Notes under the pieces: generated by a model
The model's database searches: none
Seen by the model: only the letters and a program-made list of their open reading frames with translations
Told to the model about the DNA's origin: nothing
Position numbers and translations under genes: made by a program
From: Candidatus Gottesmanbacteria bacterium RIFOXYB1_FULL_47_11
Lineage (GTDB): Bacteria > Patescibacteriota > Microgenomatia > UBA10105 > UBA927
Assembly (NCBI GenBank): GCA_001779455.1
Contig: MFKE01000018.1
Span: forward strand, 22,191-28,586
Direction of reading: 5' to 3'
DNA length: 6,396 nt
Part shown: piece by piece, positions 1 to 5,595 of the stretch
Position numbering within the stretch: the stretch's first letter is position 1
Layout of the letters: every line of letters starts with the position of its first letter

Positions 1-464
1 ACCCGTTGGGCGTAGAGGACGCCGTTGGTGTGGTCGGTTTCATGCTGGATGATGGTAGCCAAAAATCCGGTAAATTGTTCCGTGTGTGCCACTCCCTGTT
101 CATCCTGATACCGGAGGGTGAGAGATTGGGATCGGTTTACGCGTCCCCATATGTTGGGAATAGACAGACATCCTTCCAATTTGTTATCGCGCTCCGGAAC
201 GCCGTCAGTTTTTTCTTCTGACAATTTCACAATTTCCGGATTGGTAAATACCCGTATGCTGCTTTTTTCCGTCGGTCGCGTGATAAATATCCGCCATGGT
301 TCACCTATCTGCGGGGCGGCAAGCCCCACCCCTTTGGGATTACTGGCCGCCAGGAGGGTAGACTTCATGGTTGCGATGAGTCTCGCCAGCCGCTTGTCAA
401 AGGACGTGACCGTTTTGGCCGGGCTGGTGAGAACCGGATTGGGAGTGGTGACTATCGGTTTCAT
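1..464 (-). CDS. def: Peptide deformylase (C-terminus cut by window edge)
   Basis: Peptide deformylase removes the N-terminal formyl group from nascent proteins in the cytoplasm, using a metal ion held by one Cys and two His. All three family motifs are visible in the reverse-strand translation: motif I GVGLAAPQ at residues 45-52, motif II EGCLS at 97-101 (Cys99 is the expected metal ligand), and motif III HETDH at 141-145 (His141 and His145 as ligands, Glu142 as catalytic base). The frame is open for 154 codons and leaves through the left edge. Bacterial enzymes are usually about 160-180 residues, so only the final helix should be missing. The ATG at 464-462 overlaps the TGA of the upstream ligase gene (ATGA), implying translational coupling. 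The spacing from start to motif I fits the family, so this start is likely right. The Thr in motif III is a tolerated position. Assignment is secure; the operon partner is unusual because def more often sits with fmt. Confidence 0.96.
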   Translation of the reverse strand, partial: MKPIVTTPNPVLTSPAKTVTSFDKRLARLIATMKSTLLAASNPKGVGLAAPQIGEPWRIFITRPTEKSSIRVFTNPEIVKLSEEKTDGVPERDNKLEGCLSIPNIWGRVNRSQSLTLRYQDEQGVAHTEQFTGFLATIIQHETDHTNGVLYAQR

Positions 465-2557
465 GGCGTTATTCTGGTTTGGAAATCTTGATCGTTTGGA
501 TCCACGCGGTCCAGATATTCCTGAAGCTCTGCCCGTGCCAAAGCGGGTTTTTTCATTTCCGTAAAGAACACGTACAGTCCGAAGTATGCGTCACGGTAAT
601 TCCTTTTCAACTCTTTCGCCTTTTGCAGAAGCTCCACGGCTTTTTCGTTTTCTCCGCCCCTGCCTTTGAGGATTGCAAGATTGTAGTAAATTTTGGGATC
701 ATTTGGTGAGAGGGTTAGCGCGCGCTCAAGAGCCGCCACTGCGGCTTGGTTTAAGGTCGGGTCAAATGATGCGAACGTGTAGTAAATTTTAGTCCGCGTT
801 TTCCAGAAATTAATATTGTTGGGGGAGGTTGCTATAGCAATGTCGGACTCGGCGAGACTTCGTTTTGCCAGATCCGCCGCCATGGTGGCATTTTGATCCT
901 GCGCAGCTGCAAGGGCAAGTGCCGCCAGGATTGACCCGTGTGCGTCATGATAGACCGGCTCTCCGGGATTAAGAAGAATGGATCGCGCCGTCAGGGCTTG
1001 TGCTGCCGCATTTTGACCGGAGCGCTCCAGCCGGTTGCCTGAGGCGTAGAGTGTATCTCCCTTCCAATACCGGTACAAAATCACGGTCAGAAGAAACGAG
1101 ATAAGGATGATGGTGAGTGAGGTGATGCGGGTTGTTTGGGCGCTTAGAGAGGGGAGCTGCCATGAGCGCAGCTTCTGCGGATTGCGGTGCATGGAGATGA
1201 CTATTGCCGGGAACAGGAAAAAGAAAAGCTGCATGACGACAACCGAAAAGCCGAAAAAGTCGGTGACAAGGATGGAAATCCATCCGGCAAAGAGCGCAAG
1301 GGCGAGCGGAGTATTTTTTTGTCTGATAAACCATAAGATAAATGCGCCGATGAGGAGGATATAGCTGCCCAGTCCGAAAAGTCCGGTTGTTGCAAGGTAG
1401 TTGAGGAATTCGTTGTGCGCTTTATTGTAGAGGAAATCCCATTCGCTGGTCATGTTGTGGCCCACGGGTCTGAACTGGTAAAACGCAAATGCGTAGGTTT
1501 CCGTGCCGGTGCCGATAATTATATTTTTCGTTGAACCGCGCCACGCGTTTATGGCCCCCTGCCAGACGTATTTTCGTATGGTGCCGGACTCCGTCCCGCC
1601 GGATTCAAGGGCCGTGCCGGAAGAAGTCACCTGTGGTTTGGGTGCGGCGGCCTGTTTATGCGTAAACCGGTCCCGCCATCCGCCAAATGTTACCCATCGG
1701 TCTACCTGTTCGATATATGTACCGTTTATAAATACAATGAGAAAAATCGCTATGTGGATAAAAGCAAATGGCTTCAGATATTTTTTCTTAAATTCCTTCA
1801 GTGACTTCAGTGACCACAGAAGCATTCCCCAAAACACAACATCCGCGGCAACAAGCCCCAGATATCCGGAGCGTGACCGGGTGTAGAGAAGCACAAAGAA
1901 GAAAAGGAGCGAGTATGCGTAGAAAAAGACGGACTCAAACCCAAGCGCCCAGGTGAGGGGAATGAGCGCAATGATATATGCGGCCAGCCAGTTGGGCTGG
2001 CCGAGCGTTGAAAATACGCGCGACTGCACGTCCTGCACCCACAAATTTTTGTCGATACCGAAATGCTCAAGCACGCCGTACATGGCGACAACCGACGCGG
2101 TTGTCAGAATCACTTTGACCAGTCTCGTGAGGCGGAACGTGGTGGCCGGGCGCGTTGCCGCAGCGGCTATGGCCGGCCATATGATGCTGAAGTTCGTGAC
2201 AAATGCATAGTAGAGGGTGATGTAGGAGAGGACCGAGAACATCCCGCCGTTGAAGCGGGAGTAATATCCGAACCACGATACGTGCGGGTCTATGGAGAAT
2301 ATTGTCGCAACCAGCTGTGACAAGCCAAAAAGGAGGATGGGTATATCCAGGGGAGTACGGGCGACAGACAGCTTTTTTTCCGCAATTATCTTCACCGCCC
2401 AGGCGCCAAGGATGATGACGGTGAGGGCGTAGGTGAGCATCATCTTGTTGTACTCAAAAAGTTCAAAGTTCCACGGGGTAAGGATAAGGGGCACGAGGAT
2501 CACAAGGAGGTAAAATCCCCAGCGGATGACCCGGTTGGTCCACTCAATGACGTTCAT
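461..2557 (-). CDS. O-antigen ligase/Wzy_C-like membrane protein with C-terminal TPR-like repeats
   Basis: A 698-residue polytopic inner-membrane protein. About 12 hydrophobic segments can be seen, for example near residues 12-31, 37-57, 72-90, 144-164, 188-205, 208-224, 230-250, 264-280, 395-412, 434-456 and 478-495. TRSRSGYLGL at 226-235 resembles the conserved Arg motif of O-antigen ligases. The long presumed extracytoplasmic loop (about 281-393) carries AHNEFL at 380-385, followed by TTGLFGLGSYILL, the typical Wzy_C (PF04932) signature; His381 is the candidate catalytic His. Residues 499-698 are soluble and helical with about four TPR-like units (for example around 537-580 and 605-690), suggesting a protein-interaction arm. 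Family members transfer lipid-linked glycans to lipid A, protein or other acceptors; which acceptor applies here is unknown. The ATG at 2557 lies 7 nt after an extended -10 box and has no Shine-Dalgarno sequence. The stop overlaps the def start. Family call is strong, exact substrate unknown. Confidence 0.9.
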   Translation of the reverse strand: MNVIEWTNRVIRWGFYLLVILVPLILTPWNFELFEYNKMMLTYALTVIILGAWAVKIIAEKKLSVARTPLDIPILLFGLSQLVATIFSIDPHVSWFGYYSRFNGGMFSVLSYITLYYAFVTNFSIIWPAIAAAATRPATTFRLTRLVKVILTTASVVAMYGVLEHFGIDKNLWVQDVQSRVFSTLGQPNWLAAYIIALIPLTWALGFESVFFYAYSLLFFFVLLYTRSRSGYLGLVAADVVFWGMLLWSLKSLKEFKKKYLKPFAFIHIAIFLIVFINGTYIEQVDRWVTFGGWRDRFTHKQAAAPKPQVTSSGTALESGGTESGTIRKYVWQGAINAWRGSTKNIIIGTGTETYAFAFYQFRPVGHNMTSEWDFLYNKAHNEFLNYLATTGLFGLGSYILLIGAFILWFIRQKNTPLALALFAGWISILVTDFFGFSVVVMQLFFFLFPAIVISMHRNPQKLRSWQLPSLSAQTTRITSLTIILISFLLTVILYRYWKGDTLYASGNRLERSGQNAAAQALTARSILLNPGEPVYHDAHGSILAALALAAAQDQNATMAADLAKRSLAESDIAIATSPNNINFWKTRTKIYYTFASFDPTLNQAAVAALERALTLSPNDPKIYYNLAILKGRGGENEKAVELLQKAKELKRNYRDAYFGLYVFFTEMKKPALARAELQEYLDRVDPNDQDFQTRITP

Positions 2558-2564
2558 AGGGGTA

Positions 2565-2573
2565 AGTATATCA
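2565..2573 (-). promoter_or_regulatory. Extended -10 promoter of the ligase-def operon, predicted leaderless
   Basis: On the minus strand the sequence reads TGATATACT, an extended -10 element (TGn followed by TATACT, 5 of 6 matches to TATAAT). Only 7 nt separate it from the ligase ATG at 2557, so transcription should begin at or within a base of the start codon. No purine-rich ribosome binding site is present (the intervening bases are TACCCCT). No good -35 hexamer is seen at normal spacing, which is common when the TGn extension is present. Confidence 0.6.
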
Positions 2574-2584
2574 TATTCAAAAGC

Positions 2585-2613
2585 TTGATTTTTTAGGCGA
2601 AATATGCTATAGG
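2585..2613 (+). promoter_or_regulatory. Putative promoter of the five-gene plus-strand cluster
   Basis: TTGATT at 2585-2590 (4 of 6 to TTGACA) is followed after 17 nt by TATAGG at 2608-2613 (4 of 6), preceded by TGC as an extended -10. Transcription would start near 2620, leaving only about 3 nt before the ATG at 2623. An alternative -10, TATACT at 2615-2620, overlaps; it would place transcription start inside the first codons and favour the second ATG at 2635. AGGA at 2611-2614 could instead serve as a ribosome binding site if transcription begins further upstream. The exact promoter is therefore uncertain. Confidence 0.45.
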
Positions 2614-2622
2614 ATATACTCT

Positions 2623-3576
2623 ATGGGAACAGCTATGCGAAAGGAAACTACAGAAGGCGCCGGAGGCGTTGATTTTTCGTTGGGTTACCCTTCAGAGGAG
2701 CAAATTTTAGCCAGGACAGGTGTTCGTCCGGAGACGGCCCATACGATTTATTTAGAGCGTACAATGCCATTTACGCCATTTACGGTTTTTTCTAATCTTG
2801 GCGAATATCATTTTAGTGGTCATCCGTATCTTGGGGTTGGGGTTCGGCTTTTTCCGACGGTTAATCTTACCAACCGTGAAATATCTCTTTTGGTCGAGCA
2901 AACTCCCGGATACACTCAATATTATGATCCGTATCCGGATCCTGATCGTAAGTTTATTGAAGTTATGAGGATCCTTCGAGACACGCAAGCATATCGTTTT
3001 ATGGAAGATCTCACTTTTGACCCCCGTGAATATGGACAAGGTGAAAAAGAAGCAGAAATGATTTTTGCTCAAGCACTCAGGCGAGCGATGTGCGATATTA
3101 GCGGACAAGATCATATTGCATCATTTCATCGCTCAGCACAGGCGCTTGCAAAGCGTGTTCCTCTCAATGATTTTAGTTCGAAATTTATGTCACTTACACC
3201 GCTTGATATGCTGCATCAGCTTTTATTTGTTGGGACATTTTATGAATCCCAGGGAGAAATAATGTGGAATCGTGTGACTCATCGGCGTGTCATTAGGCAG
3301 GCGCTGCACTATTTTTCAGCATTTGAGTCAGGAGACAATTTTATTAAGCCTGTCTATACACAAGAAAGGTTAGGTGCCCTTATTCACCACCTGACAGCTC
3401 CAAACGGGGGGGTAAATCCCTATATGATTGCACATATATTGAAGGATATGTGTCGTACAACGGATTTCGTTATGAATCATGGTCCTTGGCCGTTCCCTGA
3501 AAGATCAGTTTCTGTGATTGATCAAGCTAGTAAAGAGGTACAAGTAGCAGTGGGAATGCTGCCGCCACCGCGATAA
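2623..3576 (+). CDS. Uncharacterised 317-aa soluble protein, first gene of cluster
   Basis: I do not recognise the family. The protein has no signal peptide and no membrane segment, so it is probably cytoplasmic. Residues 1-20 are polar and likely disordered. Residues 40-100 look beta-rich, with a short PFTPFT repeat at 49-54 and an aromatic/Pro stretch YYDPYPDPDRKF at 100-111. Residues 111-290 appear mainly helical, and the tail ends in PPPR. His and Arg are frequent (THRRVIRQALHYF near 219-231) but no catalytic signature stands out. The start chosen is ATG 2623, with AGGA 8 nt upstream; the ATG at codon 5 (2635) is a real alternative because the predicted promoter sits almost on top of the first ATG. 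It is divergent from the ligase operon across 65 bp and is followed 19 nt later by the FtsK-like gene. Some stretches are more AT-rich than the neighbouring genes. Coding status is well supported by length and context; function unknown. Confidence 0.85.
   Translation: MGTAMRKETTEGAGGVDFSLGYPSEEQILARTGVRPETAHTIYLERTMPFTPFTVFSNLGEYHFSGHPYLGVGVRLFPTVNLTNREISLLVEQTPGYTQYYDPYPDPDRKFIEVMRILRDTQAYRFMEDLTFDPREYGQGEKEAEMIFAQALRRAMCDISGQDHIASFHRSAQALAKRVPLNDFSSKFMSLTPLDMLHQLLFVGTFYESQGEIMWNRVTHRRVIRQALHYFSAFESGDNFIKPVYTQERLGALIHHLTAPNGGVNPYMIAHILKDMCRTTDFVMNHGPWPFPERSVSVIDQASKEVQVAVGMLPPPR
2767..2784 (+). repeat. Tandem 9-bp duplication (CCATTTACG x2)
   Basis: Two exact adjacent copies of CCATTTACG, at 2767-2775 and 2776-2784, encode the PFTPFT stretch of the 317-aa protein. 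The unit is a multiple of three, so gain or loss of a copy would keep the frame. It is probably a small slippage duplication. Confidence 0.7.
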
Positions 3577-3595
3577 GCGATAGCGGTTAATATTT

Positions 3596-4396
3596 ATGAA
3601 AAATCCTTACGAAAATATGCGTTCAGATATACAGCAAGTTTCGGAAGAAGTGTTTGCCCAACGGCACGATGTCCGTAATTGGCTTGCCAATACGTGGAAT
3701 ATCCGGGGTCGCGGGCCGCTTTGGTTTAAAGAAGCCAGAGCGCTCTCACAATCGATACCCGACGGTCTGCCGATCGGGTACACCTGTAACGGGTGGGAGA
3801 GAAACGGCGCACCACATGATCCCAATATCATTTTTGTCCCCGGATCCTCACCCCCGGTTCTTATCATTGAGCGCGGGGTACCCACCGCACACACCCTGCT
3901 TCAGACGGCTCTTGCCATAGGAGCTCCCCATCACTGGGATGTTCATATGCTTACCCAATATCCGGAAAGGTGGCCGCCTGAGTACAATGAATTTTCACGG
4001 CCACAGCTTCTTCGTATGTATGACGGTCATCATGCGGAACATAAAGTAGTGGAGCTTAACGGACGGGCACATTATGGCCACAAGAGAGAACGTTCGTTAT
4101 TTATTATTGACGACCTCCTGAAGTTTTTGAGACACGGCATGGATAACCAGCGGCACCGCGATAACTATATTGATCTGCTCAATAATGCGGGTAATCCCCG
4201 CTATGGCGGAGGACATGTGTTGGTGATAGCAATCATGCAGGAAAAAGACGATAAAGAGGTGAAGAGACTCCTCTATGGTAAGTATATGGGCCGGTTTCCA
4301 AACGTCATTTACGGCCCGGCACCGCAGGATCCTTTTGATCAGTTTCAGGTTGTACAACCCGGTAGCGAAACGTTCTATATTCCGATCGCATATTAG
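3596..4396 (+). CDS. FtsK/HerA-like ATPase-fold protein lacking Walker A (putative pseudo-ATPase)
   Basis: 266 residues, soluble, no membrane segment. By eye the order of elements follows the FtsK/SpoIIIE/HerA motor core: a lead-in LPIGYTCNGW at 58-67 resembling the 'PLGxxxxG' strand before the P-loop; a hydrophobic strand PPVLII at 86-91 followed by ERGVPTAHTLLQTAL where GxxGSGKS plus its helix would be; LFIIDDLLKFLR at 168-179 resembling Walker B (hhhhD[ED]); and GGHVLVIAIMQ at 205-215, like the 'GIHLILATQ' sensor strand; then a helix and NVIYG at 236-240. The P-loop Gly-Lys-Ser/Thr is absent, so ATP hydrolysis by the usual mechanism is not expected. Length equals a single motor domain, without FtsK membrane or gamma domains. 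The ATG at 3596 follows the previous stop by 19 nt and has no clear Shine-Dalgarno sequence. The homology is my inference from motif order, not a search result; an unrelated Rossmann-like fold is the alternative. Confidence 0.85.
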   Translation: MKNPYENMRSDIQQVSEEVFAQRHDVRNWLANTWNIRGRGPLWFKEARALSQSIPDGLPIGYTCNGWERNGAPHDPNIIFVPGSSPPVLIIERGVPTAHTLLQTALAIGAPHHWDVHMLTQYPERWPPEYNEFSRPQLLRMYDGHHAEHKVVELNGRAHYGHKRERSLFIIDDLLKFLRHGMDNQRHRDNYIDLLNNAGNPRYGGGHVLVIAIMQEKDDKEVKRLLYGKYMGRFPNVIYGPAPQDPFDQFQVVQPGSETFYIPIAY

Positions 4397-4412
4397 ATCT
4401 GACAGGCGCAGT

Positions 4413-4787
4413 ATGAATGTACGAAAAGAAGCATACGTCCAATCAGCGGTAAACACATGGGATTTTTTTTCGCGCAAAGATCCGAAATTTGTGCAGGCAG
4501 TATTCCAACCCTATCCGAACGTAGAAGATCCGACAGGGTTAAGTGGAGTTGTTCATGTATGGATGCAGAAAATGGGTTATAATCGGGTGCCCGATTGGCG
4601 GGGTGCAGGGCTTGGATTTTGGACAGAGACGCCGGATATTGGTTGGGCGAGGGTACAGCCGTGGGCAACGGCGGTTGAGATCCCGGGTATTCAACAATTG
4701 GAAATGCAGTCATTTACCCGTGGAACTCACGAGTTGGTGATTGCGCGTCCGGAAGCAAAAGCCCGCTACATGGCGGGCGCAGAGTAA
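4413..4787 (+). CDS. Uncharacterised 124-aa protein
   Basis: Small soluble protein of unrecognised family. The N-terminus (1-32) looks helical and basic; residues 45-110 are rich in Gly, Trp and Pro (GYNRVPDWRGAGLGFW at 55-70, IGWARVQPW at 76-84), suggesting a compact beta fold with exposed tryptophans; the tail is charged. No Cys pairs, signal peptide or membrane segment. The start is set at ATG 4413 because AGG at 4404-4406 sits 6 nt upstream and it begins 16 nt after the preceding stop; the same frame is open further upstream but that would overlap the FtsK-like gene by more than 100 nt. A T8 run at 4463-4470 (encoding DFF) is a possible slippage site. The gene is sandwiched in the cluster, and its product may partner the 266-aa protein, which is inference from adjacency only. 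Confidence 0.8.
   Translation: MNVRKEAYVQSAVNTWDFFSRKDPKFVQAVFQPYPNVEDPTGLSGVVHVWMQKMGYNRVPDWRGAGLGFWTETPDIGWARVQPWATAVEIPGIQQLEMQSFTRGTHELVIARPEAKARYMAGAE
4761..4778 (+). other. GC-only hairpin at the end of the 124-aa gene
   Basis: GCCCGC (4761-4766) and GCGGGC (4773-4778) form a perfect 6-bp all-GC stem with the 6-nt loop TACATG. It ends 6 nt before the TAA of the 124-aa gene and 16 nt before the ATG of the next gene. No T-tract follows, so it is not a typical intrinsic terminator. It could pause ribosomes or modulate initiation of the downstream gene, or processing of the mRNA. Confidence 0.4.
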
Positions 4788-4794
4788 ATTGTCT

Positions 4795-5571
4795 ATGTTT
4801 ACATTGGAAACTCTTTCCAGCAGTCAATCTGAAGATGCGTCTTTTAGGATAACTAAAAAGGCGGAGGAGATGAAGTGGTTTTTGGAACAGGTATCCTACG
4901 AAAGAGATGTTCTCAGAGAAAATATTCTTCACTCGTTGGGTCGATTCGGTAGCCCGGAAATGCTCACCGAGGAAGGTTTGACAGCACTTGCCAGGGCGAG
5001 CGTCGCGGCATCTGAAGGAGTATTTCCGGTGGTACGCACACGAGTGTTGCAGGAGTTAACCCATCCGGGCAAAGGTAATAATTCCAAACTAACACAGGAG
5101 AGCGCAACTAATATTTGGCTTGATGAAGAAGCGGTTCAGATGCGCAGGCGCAATCGGGGCCGCGTAAGTCCCAAAATTTCTGTCTTGAGGTATATATTTA
5201 ACAACGGATATGTAGAAGCTGATCCTGCAATTACGCGTGGGGAGTTGTACGATATCGTCTGTGAAAACCGTGTTTTCCGCAGAAACAGACTTATTCTCCG
5301 GTTTGCAAATGTCCTGCAGCGACGCTATGAGGAGCCTCCGTATTTGTATATGTTTGCTCAGTTTATACTTCACAAAACCCCCCAGGCGTATCAGGAAGTT
5401 TTTGCAGCCCTGTATAACCATTCCCCTTCATACGCGTTTATTGAGTGTGGTTTTGAACAACAGTCTGAACTTGCGTGTCTCTATACGGAACATCTGCGTT
5501 CAGGAACCCCGCTTTCGGAGCTCGTGACCAAAGAGGGGCGCGAGCGTTGGGGTGTTGACATTATAGGATAA
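4795..5571 (+). CDS. Uncharacterised 258-aa, mainly helical protein
   Basis: Unrecognised family. It is soluble, with no signal peptide or membrane span. Residues 15-50 look like a charged helix, possibly coiled coil (TKKAEEMKWFLEQ and following). A polar linker with Gly/Asn/Lys lies around 91-103, then a very basic patch QMRRRNRGR at 115-123 that could contact nucleic acid or membranes, then a helical C-terminal half (147-245) containing RRNRLILRFANVLQRRYEE. No catalytic motif is seen. ATG 4795 is chosen: it follows the previous TAA by 7 nt. A TTG in the same frame at 4741 would overlap the upstream gene by 47 nt and is less likely. No convincing Shine-Dalgarno sequence is present, which fits translation by reinitiation after the upstream stop. 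The final codons carry the -35 and spacer of the next gene's promoter. Confidence 0.83.
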   Translation: MFTLETLSSSQSEDASFRITKKAEEMKWFLEQVSYERDVLRENILHSLGRFGSPEMLTEEGLTALARASVAASEGVFPVVRTRVLQELTHPGKGNNSKLTQESATNIWLDEEAVQMRRRNRGRVSPKISVLRYIFNNGYVEADPAITRGELYDIVCENRVFRRNRLILRFANVLQRRYEEPPYLYMFAQFILHKTPQAYQEVFAALYNHSPSYAFIECGFEQQSELACLYTEHLRSGTPLSELVTKEGRERWGVDIIG

Positions 5572-5583
5572 TTTTGATAATAT
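5555..5583 (+). promoter_or_regulatory. Near-consensus sigma-70-type promoter for the fifth cluster gene
   Basis: TTGACA (5555-5560, 6 of 6) is followed by exactly 17 nt and TAATAT (5578-5583), with TGA directly before it as an extended -10. The -35 and part of the spacer lie inside the last codons of the 258-aa gene. The predicted start of transcription is about 5590-5591, only some 5 nt before the ATG at 5596, so the transcript would be almost leaderless. This is the strongest promoter match in the window. Confidence 0.75.
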
Positions 5584-5595
5584 CGCTAAATCTAT

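Noticed and set aside
118..564. Plus-strand open frame opposite def and the ligase end
   Set aside because: It lies antisense to a clear peptide deformylase and to the ligase C-terminus; its translation has no recognisable features.
3588..3593. TAATAT as a -10 box for the 266-aa gene
   Set aside because: It is 2 nt from the ATG, so transcription would begin inside the gene, and no -35 is seen at 17 nt.
3567..3595. Inverted repeat ACCGC/GCGGT as a terminator after the 317-aa gene
   Set aside because: The stem is only 5 bp with an 11-nt loop, overlaps the stop codon and lacks a clean T-run; the GCGATA repetition explains most of the symmetry.
3842..3860. GSSPP near residue 83 of the 266-aa protein as a Walker A loop
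   Set aside because: It lacks the Gly-Lys-Ser/Thr and comes before, not after, the expected hydrophobic strand.
4275..4412. Upstream extension of the 124-aa gene
   Set aside because: It would overlap the FtsK-like gene by over 100 nt; the ATG at 4413 has AGG at suitable spacing and lies just after the previous stop.
4741..4794. TTG start for the 258-aa gene
   Set aside because: It needs a rare start and a 47-nt overlap with the 124-aa gene; ATG 4795 directly after the stop is simpler.
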